Shown: positions 42,905-51,626 of the stretch, piece after piece | Position numbering within the stretch: the stretch's first letter is position 1 | Layout: each line of letters starts with the position of its first letter | From: Pseudoclavibacter helvolus | Lineage (GTDB): Bacteria > Actinomycetota > Actinomycetes > Actinomycetales > Microbacteriaceae | Direction of reading: 5' to 3' | Assembly (NCBI RefSeq): GCF_014191305.1 | Contig: NZ_JACHWJ010000001.1 | Coordinates: 682,001-746,000, forward strand | Length of the DNA stretch: 64,000 nucleotides | Program-made: the position numbers and the translations under genes | The notes under the pieces: generated by a model | What the model saw: only the letters and a program-made list of their open reading frames with translations | The model's database searches: none | What the model was told of the DNA's origin: nothing

Positions 42905-43183
42905 CTAGTGCGCCTTCGGCCCGAAGCCGAGGCGTGCAAGCACGGGCCAGGCGATTGCGCCGACGACGATCGCGGCGACCCCGACCCAGGTCACGATGTT
43001 CTGGTCGAACCAGATGCCGAGCGTGCCGACGGTGAAGCCGACGAGCATGATGAGGACTCCGGTCCAGGCGGCGACCGAGTGCCCGTGGCTCTCGTGCGGC
43101 TCCTGCAGCGGGGCTTCCTGAATCTCCTCGGCTTCGGCGATGCTCGTGGGTTCGTGGGACGTCTTCGCGGCCAGTTCAGTCAT
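42905..43183 (-). CDS. Small two-helix membrane protein of the trp cluster (HGX-type)
   Basis: This 92-residue protein has an N-terminal hydrophilic part ending in HESHGHSVAAWTGV, then two membrane helices (about residues 42-58 and 66-82) and a short basic end. Actinobacterial trp clusters regularly carry such a small HG-motif protein between the Trp-associated membrane protein and trpC, as here; function is unknown. The ATG at 43183 has AAGGAG seven bases upstream. Confidence 0.8.
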   Translation of the reverse strand: MTELAAKTSHEPTSIAEAEEIQEAPLQEPHESHGHSVAAWTGVLIMLVGFTVGTLGIWFDQNIVTWVGVAAIVVGAIAWPVLARLGFGPKAH

Positions 43184-43217
43184 GAGGGTGCTCCTTGTCA
43201 CGTGCGCTGGGGTAAGT

Positions 43218-43901
43218 CTAGCTGGATGCTCGCGGGACACCGGCGTCTGTCGGGTCGTCGCCGTGGCTCAGCGCATCCCACTGCTCGACGCGCCGATCGC
43301 TGTCCGGCCTGGTGCCGGCGGGCGGTGCATCCGCCTCGTCGCCCGGCTCGGACTCGACGTCCACGGGCTCGAGGGAGATCGTCTTGAAGCGACGCCCGCC
43401 GGTTGGCCACCGGCGCGCCGTGACGATCGCGAGGACACCCGCAACGGCGAGGACAACACCGGCGAGCACCGCGAGCCACGGCCAGAAGGTCACCGAGACC
43501 GTGCCGGCGGCGACCGCATCAGCGATCGTCTGCTCGCCAGCGAGACCGGATGCGGCTGTCACCTCGGGTGCGATGGCCGGGACAGGATTGGCGACCGCGA
43601 CGTAGGACTGCAGCACGAGGACAGCCCCGACGAGCGCCAGGAGCGCGCCGAGGATGGAGCGGAAGACGACGCCGGCCAGAGCCAGCGCGGCGAGAACGGC
43701 CAGTGCAGCAAGCGCGAGGGCCATGACCGCAGGAGCAGCGACGTCGCCGCGCACCTCGCCGCTGTACGCCTGCGCCCCCAGGGTGAGCTCGAACGAGAAC
43801 CACACCTGCGACCAGGCGAGCATGGCCAACCCTGCGCCGACGACGATCGTCAGCAGCGCACCGCGTTTGCCACGCTTGCCCACTGAGTCAGGCGTTGTCA
43901 T
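43218..43901 (-). CDS. Trp biosynthesis-associated membrane protein (TIGR02234 type)
   Basis: This 227-residue protein has four predicted membrane helices (about residues 15-30, 58-80, 82-102 and 138-160), a conserved SQVWFSFEL after the first helix, and a hydrophilic C-terminal tail of about 60 residues. It matches the actinobacterial Trp-biosynthesis-associated membrane protein family, of unknown function. Its ATG overlaps the end of hisI by 14 bases. In related genomes trpE normally lies between hisI and this gene; here it is missing. Confidence 0.83.
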   Translation of the reverse strand: MTTPDSVGKRGKRGALLTIVVGAGLAMLAWSQVWFSFELTLGAQAYSGEVRGDVAAPAVMALALAALAVLAALALAGVVFRSILGALLALVGAVLVLQSYVAVANPVPAIAPEVTAASGLAGEQTIADAVAAGTVSVTFWPWLAVLAGVVLAVAGVLAIVTARRWPTGGRRFKTISLEPVDVESEPGDEADAPPAGTRPDSDRRVEQWDALSHGDDPTDAGVPRASS

Positions 43902-44277
43902 GGGCCTGGAAGTCGAGCGCGTGCTGGTCGCCGTCGAAACACGTGCGAGTTCCCGTGTGGCACGCGGGGCCCTGCTGGTCGACGCGGATGAGGATCGTGT
44001 CGGCGTCGCAGTCGAGCGCGAAACTCACGAGTCGCTGCGTGTTGCCAGACGTGTCGCCCTTGCGCCACAGCGCGGAGCGCGAGCGCGACCAGTAGACGAC
44101 CCGCCCATCGGTGAGGGTCATGCGGAGCGACTCCGCGTTCATGTAGGCGAGCATGAGGACTTCGCGCGTGTCGTACTGGGTGGCGATGACGGGCACCAGA
44201 CCGCGGTCGTCGAATGAAGTCCGGGCGATCACCCCATCGATCTCGGCGGCAGGTACTGGGAAGCTTGCAGCATTCAT
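43888..44277 (-). CDS. hisI: Phosphoribosyl-AMP cyclohydrolase
   Basis: HisI opens the adenine ring of phosphoribosyl-AMP in histidine synthesis. The 129-residue protein has [35 protein letters not shown] and the metal-binding [14 protein letters not shown] followed by [10 protein letters not shown]. It is the monofunctional form; the HisE activity is a separate gene here. The ATG overlaps the hisF stop and its own end overlaps the Trp-associated membrane protein. Confidence 0.96.
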   Translation of the reverse strand: MNAASFPVPAAEIDGVIARTSFDDRGLVPVIATQYDTREVLMLAYMNAESLRMTLTDGRVVYWSRSRSALWRKGDTSGNTQRLVSFALDCDADTILIRVDQQGPACHTGTRTCFDGDQHALDFQAHDNA

Positions 44278-45080
44278 CTGACGGTCCTCCTCACGGTGAC
44301 GCCGGCCTCGGCGAGAGAGTCCTTGACCTCGCCGATCGTGAACTGCCTGTGGTGGAAGACACTCGCTGCGAGCACTGCGTCCGCGCCAGCTTCGACGGCG
44401 GGCGCGAAGTGCTCGAGCGCGCCTGCACCGCCAGAGGCGATGACGGGAACCGAGGCGAGTTCGCGCACGAGGCGCGTCAGCTCCAGGTCGAATCCAGCTT
44501 TTGTCCCGTCGGCGTCCATCGAGTTGACGAGGAGCTCCCCCGCGCCACGCTCGATGGCCTCGCGCGCCCAGGCCAGGGCGTCGATGCCCGTGTCCGTGCG
44601 GCCCCCGTGGGACGTGACGACGAAGCCGGACTCCGTCGCGCCTGAACGCTTGACGTCAAGCGACAGCACGAGCACCTGGTTACCGAAGGTCGATGAGATC
44701 TCGTCGAGGAGCGCTGGGCGCGCGATCGCCGCCGAGTTCACGCCGACCTTGTCGGCACCGCACGCGAGCAGAACGCGCACGTCCTCGACACTCCGCACAC
44801 CGCCGCCGACCGTCAGCGGGATGAAGACCTGCTCTGCGGTCCGCGTCACGAGGTCATAGGTGGTTCCGCGTCCCTCCGTCGACGCGGTGACGTCGAGGAA
44901 CGTCAGCTCGTCCGCGCCCTGGGCCGCGTAGAGCGCCGCCAGCTCGACCGGGTCTCCAGCGTCCTGCAGGTCGAGGAAGTTGACCCCCTTGACGACGCGC
45001 CCCGCGGCGACGTCGAGGCACGGGATAACGCGTGTTGCAAGCCCGGTCCCGTGCGTGGACGGCGGGATGCTCACCGACAT
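44274..45080 (-). CDS. hisF: Imidazole glycerol phosphate synthase subunit HisF
   Basis: HisF is the cyclase half of imidazole glycerol phosphate synthase; the glutaminase partner HisH is not in this window. The 268-residue barrel has the catalytic Asp in [19 protein letters not shown] and the second one in [16 protein letters not shown]. Phosphate loops are [10 protein letters not shown] and [11 protein letters not shown]. The ATG at 45080 overlaps the hisG stop in the form TGATG. Confidence 0.97.
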   Translation of the reverse strand: MSVSIPPSTHGTGLATRVIPCLDVAAGRVVKGVNFLDLQDAGDPVELAALYAAQGADELTFLDVTASTEGRGTTYDLVTRTAEQVFIPLTVGGGVRSVEDVRVLLACGADKVGVNSAAIARPALLDEISSTFGNQVLVLSLDVKRSGATESGFVVTSHGGRTDTGIDALAWAREAIERGAGELLVNSMDADGTKAGFDLELTRLVRELASVPVIASGGAGALEHFAPAVEAGADAVLAASVFHHRQFTIGEVKDSLAEAGVTVRRTVR

Positions 45081-45919
45081 CACATCCGGACGGCTTGCAG
45101 AGCCGTCACGATGATGGCCTTGGCCCCCGCGTCCTGCAGGCGGTCCATGACCTGGTTGAGCTCGTTCTGCGGCACCATGGAGCGCACGGCGACCCACTGC
45201 GAGTCCCGCAGGGGCGAGATCGTGGGTGACTGGAAGCCCGGCGTGATCGCGAGGGCGGCATCGAGCTTCGAGGACTCGATGTCGTAGTCCATGATCGCGT
45301 AGCGGCGGGCCACCAGGACGCCGTCGAGGCGGCCGAGGAGGCGCCTCGCTGCGTGCTCCTTCTCTGGCGTGGAGATGAGCACGGCGGTCGACTCGAGGAT
45401 CACTGGCCCGAAGACTTCGAGCCCAGCCTTGCGCAGCGTGCCGCCCGTCGAGACCACGTCGGCGACTGCGTCCGCGACGCCGAGGCGGATCGCCGACTCG
45501 ACGGCACCCTCGAGGGGCACGAGCTCGGCTTCAATGCCGTGACGGGCGAACCAGGACCCGAGCAGCCCTGTGTAGCTCGTCGCGACACGCCTGCCCTGGA
45601 GCTGGCTCACATCAGTGAACTCACCAGCGGGGCCCGCGAAGCGGAACGTGGAGTCGCCGAAGTCCAGCGCGCGGACCTCCTTGGCGGCTGACTCGGTGTT
45701 CAAGAGGAAGTCGCGACCGGTGATTCCGGCGTCGAGCACGCCGGAGCCGACGTACGTGGCGATGTCGCGAGGGCGCAAGTAGAAGAACTCGACGTCGTTG
45801 ATGGGGTCAATGGCAACGAGCTCTCGGCTGTCGCCGCGGCCGCGGTATCCGGCCTCCTGCAGCATTTCGTTTGCCGTCTCGGCGAGCATGCCCTTGTTTG
45901 GCACGGCGATGCGAAGCAT
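45080..45919 (-). CDS. hisG: ATP phosphoribosyltransferase (long form)
   Basis: HisG condenses ATP with PRPP, the first and feedback-controlled step of histidine synthesis. At 279 residues it is the long, hexameric form with its own C-terminal ACT-like regulatory domain. It has [18 protein letters not shown], the PRPP loop [15 protein letters not shown], and a C-terminal region ending [12 protein letters not shown]. The ATG at 45919 has AAGGA ten bases upstream. It lies 146 bases downstream of hisE. Confidence 0.97.
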   Translation of the reverse strand: MLRIAVPNKGMLAETANEMLQEAGYRGRGDSRELVAIDPINDVEFFYLRPRDIATYVGSGVLDAGITGRDFLLNTESAAKEVRALDFGDSTFRFAGPAGEFTDVSQLQGRRVATSYTGLLGSWFARHGIEAELVPLEGAVESAIRLGVADAVADVVSTGGTLRKAGLEVFGPVILESTAVLISTPEKEHAARRLLGRLDGVLVARRYAIMDYDIESSKLDAALAITPGFQSPTISPLRDSQWVAVRSMVPQNELNQVMDRLQDAGAKAIIVTALQAVRM

Positions 45920-46022
45920 GGTGGGAACGTCCTTGGTTCTGGGAATTGCGAATCGGGGGTGGATGCGCGGGCCTGGTGGATGCACAGGCGCTACCGCGCG
46001 GGCTGCTCAGCGGCCGTGTGAT

Positions 46023-46051
46023 AGCTCGCGGGCTAGGTGACCCTGCGAGCT
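46023..46051 (-). terminator. Hairpin between hisE and hisG
   Basis: AGCTCGC and GCGAGCT form the base and GGG/CCC extend it, in the 146-base gap between hisE and hisG. It may be a partial terminator or processing site; no U tract is present and the genes are co-directional. Confidence 0.3.
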
Positions 46052-46065
46052 GCGGGCCTTGCTGG

Positions 46066-46329
46066 CTAGAGCTTGCTGTAGACGTCGTCGAGGGTGAGGC
46101 CCTTGGCGAGCATGAGGACCTGCAGGTGGTAGAGCAGCTGCGAGATCTCCTCGGCCGTCTCCTCGTCGCTCTCGTACTCGGCGGCCATCCAGACCTCCGC
46201 GGCTTCCTCGACGATCTTCTTCCCGATCGTATGAACGCCGGCGTCGAACTCTCGGACCGTCCCGGAACCCTCTGGGCGGGAGCTGATTTTCTCGGAGAGT
46301 TCTGCGAACAGCGTGTCGAAGGATTTCAC
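46066..46329 (-). CDS. hisE: Phosphoribosyl-ATP pyrophosphatase
   Basis: HisE hydrolyses phosphoribosyl-ATP to phosphoribosyl-AMP, the second histidine step. The 87-residue all-helical MazG-like protein has [32 protein letters not shown] and the acidic metal site [18 protein letters not shown]. The GTG at 46329 is chosen over one six bases earlier because TACGCT lies exactly six bases upstream of it, and homologues begin with MK-F. It heads the his genes on this strand. Confidence 0.95.
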   Translation of the reverse strand: MKSFDTLFAELSEKISSRPEGSGTVREFDAGVHTIGKKIVEEAAEVWMAAEYESDEETAEEISQLLYHLQVLMLAKGLTLDDVYSKL

Positions 46330-46335
46330 AGCCAC

Positions 46336-46341
46336 AGCGTA
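46336..46341 (-). promoter_or_regulatory. -10 box, leaderless hisE promoter
   Basis: TACGCT, six bases (GTGGCT), then GTG at 46329. The spacing identifies the second of two GTG codons as the likely start. Confidence 0.5.
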
Positions 46342-46353
46342 GTCGCTTGGCGC

Positions 46354-47019
46354 CTAGTGCGCGTGCGGGGCGGCCTCTGCGGCTGCCCGCAGCGCCGCGA
46401 TCTGCTCCCCCGGGTCGCCCCGGAACACCGCGGAACCGGCAACAAACGTGTCGGCTCCATTCGAGGCGGCGAGCTCGATCGTGTCGAGCGAGATCCCGCC
46501 ATCGACCTGCAGCCAGGTCTCGAGACCGTGAGAGCGACGGAGCGCGTCCGCCCTCGCGAGCTTCGGCATCATGTCAGCCATGAACGACTGCCCACCGAAG
46601 CCGGGCTCGACGGTCATGATGAGCAGCTGGTCGAAGTGCGGCAGGATCTCCTCGACGGCGCTGAGCGGTGTCGAGGGGTTGATCGCTATCCCGGCCCGAG
46701 CGCCCCGTTCCCTGAGCTTCTTCGCGAGTGTGACGGGACTCGTCGCCGCCTCGGCGTGGAAGGTGACCGAGAAGACGCCCATCTCGGCGAACTCGGGGGC
46801 CCAACGGTCGGGGTCCTTGATCATGAGGTGCAGGTCGAGCGGAACCGGGCTGATCTCCTGGAGCCGCTCCACCATGGGCTGCCCGAACGTGAGGTTCGGG
46901 ACGAAATGGTTGTCCATGACGTCAACGTGCGCCGCGTCGGCCGACGAGATGCGACCGAGGTCCCTCTCGAAGTTGGCGAAGTCTGCGGCCAGGATGCTGG
47001 GATTGATGCGCGCGTTCAC
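46354..47019 (-). CDS. rpe: Ribulose-phosphate 3-epimerase
   Basis: Rpe interconverts ribulose 5-phosphate and xylulose 5-phosphate in the pentose phosphate pathway. The 221-residue barrel has INPSILAADFANFERDL, HVDVMDNHFVPNLTFG (metal His and Asp), LDLHLMIKDPDRW, MTVEPGFGGQSF and the second Asp in VDGGISLDT. The GTG at 47019 lies six bases after TAGGAT, so the message is probably leaderless, although an AGGA is present at the same place. Confidence 0.96.
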   Translation of the reverse strand: MNARINPSILAADFANFERDLGRISSADAAHVDVMDNHFVPNLTFGQPMVERLQEISPVPLDLHLMIKDPDRWAPEFAEMGVFSVTFHAEAATSPVTLAKKLRERGARAGIAINPSTPLSAVEEILPHFDQLLIMTVEPGFGGQSFMADMMPKLARADALRRSHGLETWLQVDGGISLDTIELAASNGADTFVAGSAVFRGDPGEQIAALRAAAEAAPHAH

Positions 47020-47025
47020 GGAGCG

Positions 47026-47031
47026 ATCCTA
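47026..47031 (-). promoter_or_regulatory. -10 box, leaderless rpe promoter
   Basis: TAGGAT, six bases (CGCTCC), then GTG at 47019, in the 29-base gap after rsmB. Confidence 0.45.
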
Positions 47032-47048
47032 CGGGGTCTGATCCTTCG

Positions 47049-48533
47049 CTACGCCGAGTCTCCGGTCGTAGGGCGGCGGAGCAGAGCAAGGAACATCGCG
47101 TCGGTTCCGTGACGCTGCGGCCAGAGCTGGACGAGTGATCCATCGCCGAGCGGACGGCTGCCGAGGTCGAGGTCAGTCGTGCTCGACGCGCGGGTCACGA
47201 TCGCGGCCGCATCCAGCACTTCGGCCCCGGAGAGCCGAACAGCTCGGCGGACCACGGCTGTCGTCTCGGCCTGGTGCGGCGAACACGTGACGTAGGCCAC
47301 TATGCCGCCGGGCTTCACGGTCGCGAGCGCCGCCTCGAGGAGCTCCTCCTGCAGCTTGACGAGCTCACCGACGTCGCTGCTCTGCTTGCGCCAGCGAGCT
47401 TCCGGCCTGCGACGCAGTGCGCCGAGTCCCGTGCAGGGTGCGTCGAGCAGGACCCGGTCGAACTCGCCGGGATGGGTCTCGGCAAACGCGCGGCCGTCCT
47501 CGTTGGTGATGGTGACCGGAGCGGCGAGGGGCGCAAGGGCCGTTCGGACGAGACCGGCGCGCGCCGGGACCAGCTCGTTGGCGGTCAGCCTGGCGTGGAG
47601 CTCCGTGGCGCTTGCGGCGAGCAGCGCTGCTTTTCCGCCGGGGCCGGCGCACATGTCGAGCCAGCGCTCGCCCTGGCGCACGGGCTCGGCCTCGAGCAGC
47701 GCGAGCGTGACGAGCTGCGAACCTTCGTCCTGCACGCGGGCGCGGCCAGCCTTCACTTGAGGAACCCACGACGGGTCGCCAGAGGCGAGCTTCAGGCCAC
47801 GCGGGGAGACACGACCAGGACCGAGGAGCTCCCGGTTGCTCTCGATCAGCTCTGCGGGAGTGTCGAAGCCCGGCAGCGACACGACGCTGACGGCGGGCGA
47901 CTCGTTGTTTGCGGTGAGCGTGGCCTCGAGCTCGCCGGTTCTGTCTTCTGCGGCAAGCGCGTCGCGGAGCGCGCGCACGATCCAGTCCGGGTGCGAGTGG
48001 CGCACGGCGAGTGCTCGCTCCTCACTCAGCCCCTCGGTGACGTCGTCGAGCCAGTCGTCGAGCTCGGTGCGCGAGATCTTGCGAAGGATCGCATTCACGA
48101 ACCCGGACGCGCCGCGTGACGCGATGCGTGCCGCCTGCTCGACGGACTCGTTCACCGCGGCGTGGCTCGGGGTGCGCATGCTCAGCAGCTGGTGCGCGCC
48201 GAGGCGCAGCACGTCGAGGATCGGCGGGTCGATGTCGCGGACGTCGCGACCGGACGCGGCCGCGATGATGGCGTCGTACGTGCCGCGACGGCGGAGCGTT
48301 CCGTAGGTGAGCTCGGTCGCGAGTCCGGCGTCGGAGGGTGAGAGCCGTGCCGCCGAGATGCGATGTGGCAGCAGCAGGTTGGCGTACGCGTCGTCATCGT
48401 CGACGGCCCTGAGCACCTCGAAGGCGACTTGGCGAGAGCGAGTCACGGAACGGCCGGCGGCCGGCTGGTCGGGGCGGCGCTTGCCCTCGAACGGGCGGTT
48501 GCCGCGGCGCGGCCCTGCGCCTGCGGGGCTCAC
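47049..48533 (-). CDS. rsmB: 16S rRNA (cytosine-5)-methyltransferase RsmB-type
   Basis: This 494-residue protein joins an N-terminal NusB-like RNA-binding domain (about residues 30-170) to an S-adenosylmethionine-dependent rRNA m5C methyltransferase. SAM motif I is WLDMCAGPGGKAALLA, and the catalytic cysteines lie in LLDAPCTGLGALRRRPEARW and AYVTCSPHQAET. A basic N-terminal tail precedes the NusB domain. The GTG overlaps the fmt stop (GTGA), the usual fmt-rsmB arrangement. Confidence 0.96.
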   Translation of the reverse strand: MSPAGAGPRRGNRPFEGKRRPDQPAAGRSVTRSRQVAFEVLRAVDDDDAYANLLLPHRISAARLSPSDAGLATELTYGTLRRRGTYDAIIAAASGRDVRDIDPPILDVLRLGAHQLLSMRTPSHAAVNESVEQAARIASRGASGFVNAILRKISRTELDDWLDDVTEGLSEERALAVRHSHPDWIVRALRDALAAEDRTGELEATLTANNESPAVSVVSLPGFDTPAELIESNRELLGPGRVSPRGLKLASGDPSWVPQVKAGRARVQDEGSQLVTLALLEAEPVRQGERWLDMCAGPGGKAALLAASATELHARLTANELVPARAGLVRTALAPLAAPVTITNEDGRAFAETHPGEFDRVLLDAPCTGLGALRRRPEARWRKQSSDVGELVKLQEELLEAALATVKPGGIVAYVTCSPHQAETTAVVRRAVRLSGAEVLDAAAIVTRASSTTDLDLGSRPLGDGSLVQLWPQRHGTDAMFLALLRRPTTGDSA

Positions 48534-49459
48534 GCGAGCACCAGCGTCTCTGCGTCGCGGCGGCCCCGGAGCCAGTCGCCCGCTGGCATGGGCTTCTTGC
48601 CCGCCGGCTGCACGGTGATGAGCTGGAGGGGGCTGGTGCCTGTGCCGATGAAGACGTCACGGCCCGCCGTGGCGAGCTGCCCCGGCGTGAGTTCTGGCGT
48701 TGAGCTGAGATCGGTCGGCCGAGCGATGCGCAGGATGCGCAGCGGCTGTCCATCCACTTGGGCGACTGCGCCGGGCTCCGGCGTGACGCCACGGATGTGC
48801 GCGGCGACGACGTCGGAAGGCGCCGACCAGTCGATCGCCGAGTCGCGCTTGCCGAGCTTCGGGGCGAACGTCGGAGCGCCCGTTTGGGCCGCTGCGGTCA
48901 GTTCGCCAGCGCCGAGGGCGCGCACCGTCTCGCTCAGGAACTCCGCCCCTTCGATGGCGAGCCGCGCGAGGAGGTCTCCCGACGTCTCGTCGTCGCCGAT
49001 CGGCGAAGTGCGTGTGGCGAAGATGGGGCCCTCGTCCAGCCCGGCCGTGAGCTGGAAGATCGTCATGCCGGTCTTCTTGTCGCCGCGCATGACCGCGCGC
49101 TGCGCTGGCGCCGCGCCGCGGAGGTCAGGGAGGAGCGAGAAGTGCAGGTTCACCCATCCGCGCGACGGCGCTTCGAGTGTCGCCTCATCCACGAGCGCGC
49201 CGTAGGCCACGATCACACCGAGCTCTGCGTCGAGGTTCGAGATCTCGTTCGTCACCTCGGTCGACATGCGGTTGCTCTTGATCACTCGGAGACCGAGTTC
49301 GTCTGCGCGGGCCGCGACGGGTGACGGAGTGAGGACCCGAGAGCGCCCCACCTTCGCATCATCGCGGGTCAGCACCGCTGCGATCTCGTGGCCGGCATCA
49401 ACCAGCGCCTCGAGGCTGGGAACGGCGGTGGTTGGAGTGCCGGCGAAGACGAGCCGCAT
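48530..49459 (-). CDS. fmt: Methionyl-tRNA formyltransferase
   Basis: Fmt formylates initiator Met-tRNA with 10-formyl-THF. The 309-residue protein has MRLVFAGTPTTAVPSLEALV, the folate/catalytic region VNLHFSLLPDLRGAAPAQRA (Asn-His), and D in TAGLDEGPIF. The C-terminal OB-like tRNA-binding domain runs from about residue 210. Its stop overlaps rsmB; priA lies 47 bases upstream. Confidence 0.97.
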   Translation of the reverse strand: MRLVFAGTPTTAVPSLEALVDAGHEIAAVLTRDDAKVGRSRVLTPSPVAARADELGLRVIKSNRMSTEVTNEISNLDAELGVIVAYGALVDEATLEAPSRGWVNLHFSLLPDLRGAAPAQRAVMRGDKKTGMTIFQLTAGLDEGPIFATRTSPIGDDETSGDLLARLAIEGAEFLSETVRALGAGELTAAAQTGAPTFAPKLGKRDSAIDWSAPSDVVAAHIRGVTPEPGAVAQVDGQPLRILRIARPTDLSSTPELTPGQLATAGRDVFIGTGTSPLQLITVQPAGKKPMPAGDWLRGRRDAETLVLA

Positions 49460-49506
49460 AGCTGGTGCCTCTCGGGGTTGGTGCGAATGTGGAGCTGGCG
49501 CGGGAG

Positions 49507-51612
49507 TCAGAAGATGCCCGGCGGGTCAAATCGTACGCGCAGGGTCGAGGCGTGCCCGCCGCCGCGGCCCGCGACGCGCGGCCGCCTGCTGGTCGCGGCG
49601 CGCACGAGTTCGCTCTTGAGCGCCTTGGCAAGCGGCGAGCCGAGGGCGTAACCGAACTTGAGCACGACTCTGCTGCCGACCTCTTGAGGAGTCGGTCCGA
49701 GGACCTGCAGTGCCGATGGCTGCTGTAGCTCCGGCGTGGCCTCGACGGTCGCGAGGGCGTGCCGGACCTCCTCGTCCGTGCCGGTGATCGCTGCCACACG
49801 CACGGCGGGCGGGAAATGCAGTTGCCGTCGCTCCGAGAGCTCGCGGGTCGCGTACTCCGGCTGCTGCCAGGTTCGCAGGGCGCGAGATGCCGGGGTCTCT
49901 CCCCCGACGATGACGACCTTCGCCCCTTGTCCGGCCAGGGCGGCTGCGTTGGACCATCCGCGCAGGGCGTCGACGCCCGCGTCGAGTCGCTCCTGAGCAA
50001 GTGAGCGCTCGGTGTCGAGGAGCACGACGCCGGCGTAGCCGGAGGCGGGGACAGGCTCGGCGCCTCGTGTGGCGACAACAAGGCATGGGCGGTCGTCGAT
50101 CGACACGGTCTCGGAGGCACCGTCCGCAACCACGACGCGAGTACCGGGGAACGCCCTGCCAAGCTCTTCTGCCGTGCGCTCGGCCCCGAGCGAAGTGTTC
50201 CGGAGACGCTTGTCACCGCACTCCGGGCACTGCCACTCGGGGTGCAGCGCATCGCAGACGCGGCACGAGGGTGGCGCGGACGGGCGCGCGAACTCGAGTG
50301 CCCCGCCGCAGACGGTGCAGCGGGCGGGTGTCCTGCACTTGGCGCAGCTCAGACTCGGGATGTACCCGGCCCGGATGACTTGGAGCAGGACGGGCCCGTG
50401 CTCGAGCGCACGTCTGGCTTCCTGCCAGGCGAGGGCGGGGATGCGCGCCTGGGCCGACGGGGTCTCCTCGGCGAGCGACTGGCTACCTGCGATGATCTTG
50501 GGGGCCTCTGGGCGCGCGAGTGGCACGGGGGTGAGCCAGCGCATTCCGACGAGGCGCGCGACCTCGAGGCTCGGTGTGTGCGCCGCGAAGATCAGGGACA
50601 CCGACTCGCGCTCCGCGCGCAGCAGCGCGACGTCGCGTGTGCTCGCGTAGGGGGCGAGCTGCTCGGTGAAGCTCTCGTCGCCGTCGTCCCACACGAGCAC
50701 CGCGCCGAGGTTCGATGCTGGGGCGTAGATAACACTCCTCGTACCGACGACGACCCCGGGCGTCTCGTCGAGACAAGCGAGGAACGCCGAGTAGCGTTCG
50801 GCAGGCTTGGCCCGCGTGTCGAGGCGTCTGATGCGTGCTGGTTCGAGGAAGCGCCCCAGCCCGCGAAGCGCGAGCTCGACGTCTCGGTAGTCGGGAACGG
50901 CGAGGATGACCGACTGCCCCGCCTGAACCCGCGCCGCCGCCGCGGCCGCGAGGGCGAGCAGCGAGCGTGGGACACCAGCGTCGACGCCGACGGGAGCGTC
51001 GACGGCGAGCCTGACAGCAGCGCCACGAGCGAGGAGCACTGCCGACTCCTCGCCGTACATCGGAATAAGCGTGGCGTCCGGCGTGGCGAGCTCCGGGGTG
51101 CCCGCTCGCCCCGGCAGGCTCGTCGGCTCCGAGCTGGCCGCAGCTTCTGCGGCGCCTGCCGGTTTTCCCGCGTCTTCGGAGTCAGCCGCCTCTGCGGCGT
51201 CGGGCGAACCGTCGTCGCCTTCAGCAGCTGAAGCCGCCTGCGCTTCGAGCCATCGCTGCTCGACCCTTACAGACCTGGCGGGGATCGCGAGGCGGAGGAC
51301 GTCGGCCGCGCAGCCAGCCTGCCGGTCGGCGACGGCTCGAGCGAGTCCGGCGATCTCGGGCGTGAGCACCCTCGCGGTCGACACGAGCTCGGAGATAAAG
51401 GCGAGCTTGCCCCCGTACTCGGCGGTGCGCTCCACGGCGACGACAAAGCCCTGGAGCTGCCGGTTCGAGGTGCGCAGCGGCACCGTCACCCGCATCCCGA
51501 CGCCGATGCGCTCGCGCAACTCGACGGGAATCTCGTACTCGAGTTCCCGGTCGAGCTGCGGGAGCGGCGACGCGACGACAACGCGGGCGACCCGCGGCAG
51601 GGTGTCGTCCAT
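49507..51612 (-). CDS. priA: Primosomal protein N' (PriA), Walker A motif absent
   Basis: The 701-residue protein matches PriA, the replication restart factor. It has the N-terminal 3' DNA-binding domain (VVVASPLPQLDRELEYEIP), GTRSVIYAPASNLG, VWDDGDESFTEQ, the zinc-binding set CAKCRTPARCTVCGG and CRVCDALHPEWQCPECG, and the C-terminal domain. The GxxGxGK[TS] Walker A loop of active helicases is not present, as known for actinobacterial PriA, so a non-helicase loader role is likely. An Ala/Ser/Glu-rich insert lies near residues 125-175. The ATG at 51612 has GGAG upstream. Confidence 0.95.
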   Translation of the reverse strand: MDDTLPRVARVVVASPLPQLDRELEYEIPVELRERIGVGMRVTVPLRTSNRQLQGFVVAVERTAEYGGKLAFISELVSTARVLTPEIAGLARAVADRQAGCAADVLRLAIPARSVRVEQRWLEAQAASAAEGDDGSPDAAEAADSEDAGKPAGAAEAAASSEPTSLPGRAGTPELATPDATLIPMYGEESAVLLARGAAVRLAVDAPVGVDAGVPRSLLALAAAAAARVQAGQSVILAVPDYRDVELALRGLGRFLEPARIRRLDTRAKPAERYSAFLACLDETPGVVVGTRSVIYAPASNLGAVLVWDDGDESFTEQLAPYASTRDVALLRAERESVSLIFAAHTPSLEVARLVGMRWLTPVPLARPEAPKIIAGSQSLAEETPSAQARIPALAWQEARRALEHGPVLLQVIRAGYIPSLSCAKCRTPARCTVCGGALEFARPSAPPSCRVCDALHPEWQCPECGDKRLRNTSLGAERTAEELGRAFPGTRVVVADGASETVSIDDRPCLVVATRGAEPVPASGYAGVVLLDTERSLAQERLDAGVDALRGWSNAAALAGQGAKVVIVGGETPASRALRTWQQPEYATRELSERRQLHFPPAVRVAAITGTDEEVRHALATVEATPELQQPSALQVLGPTPQEVGSRVVLKFGYALGSPLAKALKSELVRAATSRRPRVAGRGGGHASTLRVRFDPPGIF

Positions 51613-51626
51613 GGTGGCTCCGGTGA

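Noticed and set aside
42904-42939. ATG at 42939 as the trpC start
   Set aside because: It would overlap the preceding membrane protein gene by 35 bases and add residues without TrpC similarity; the TTG at 42903 fits the junction and the family length better.
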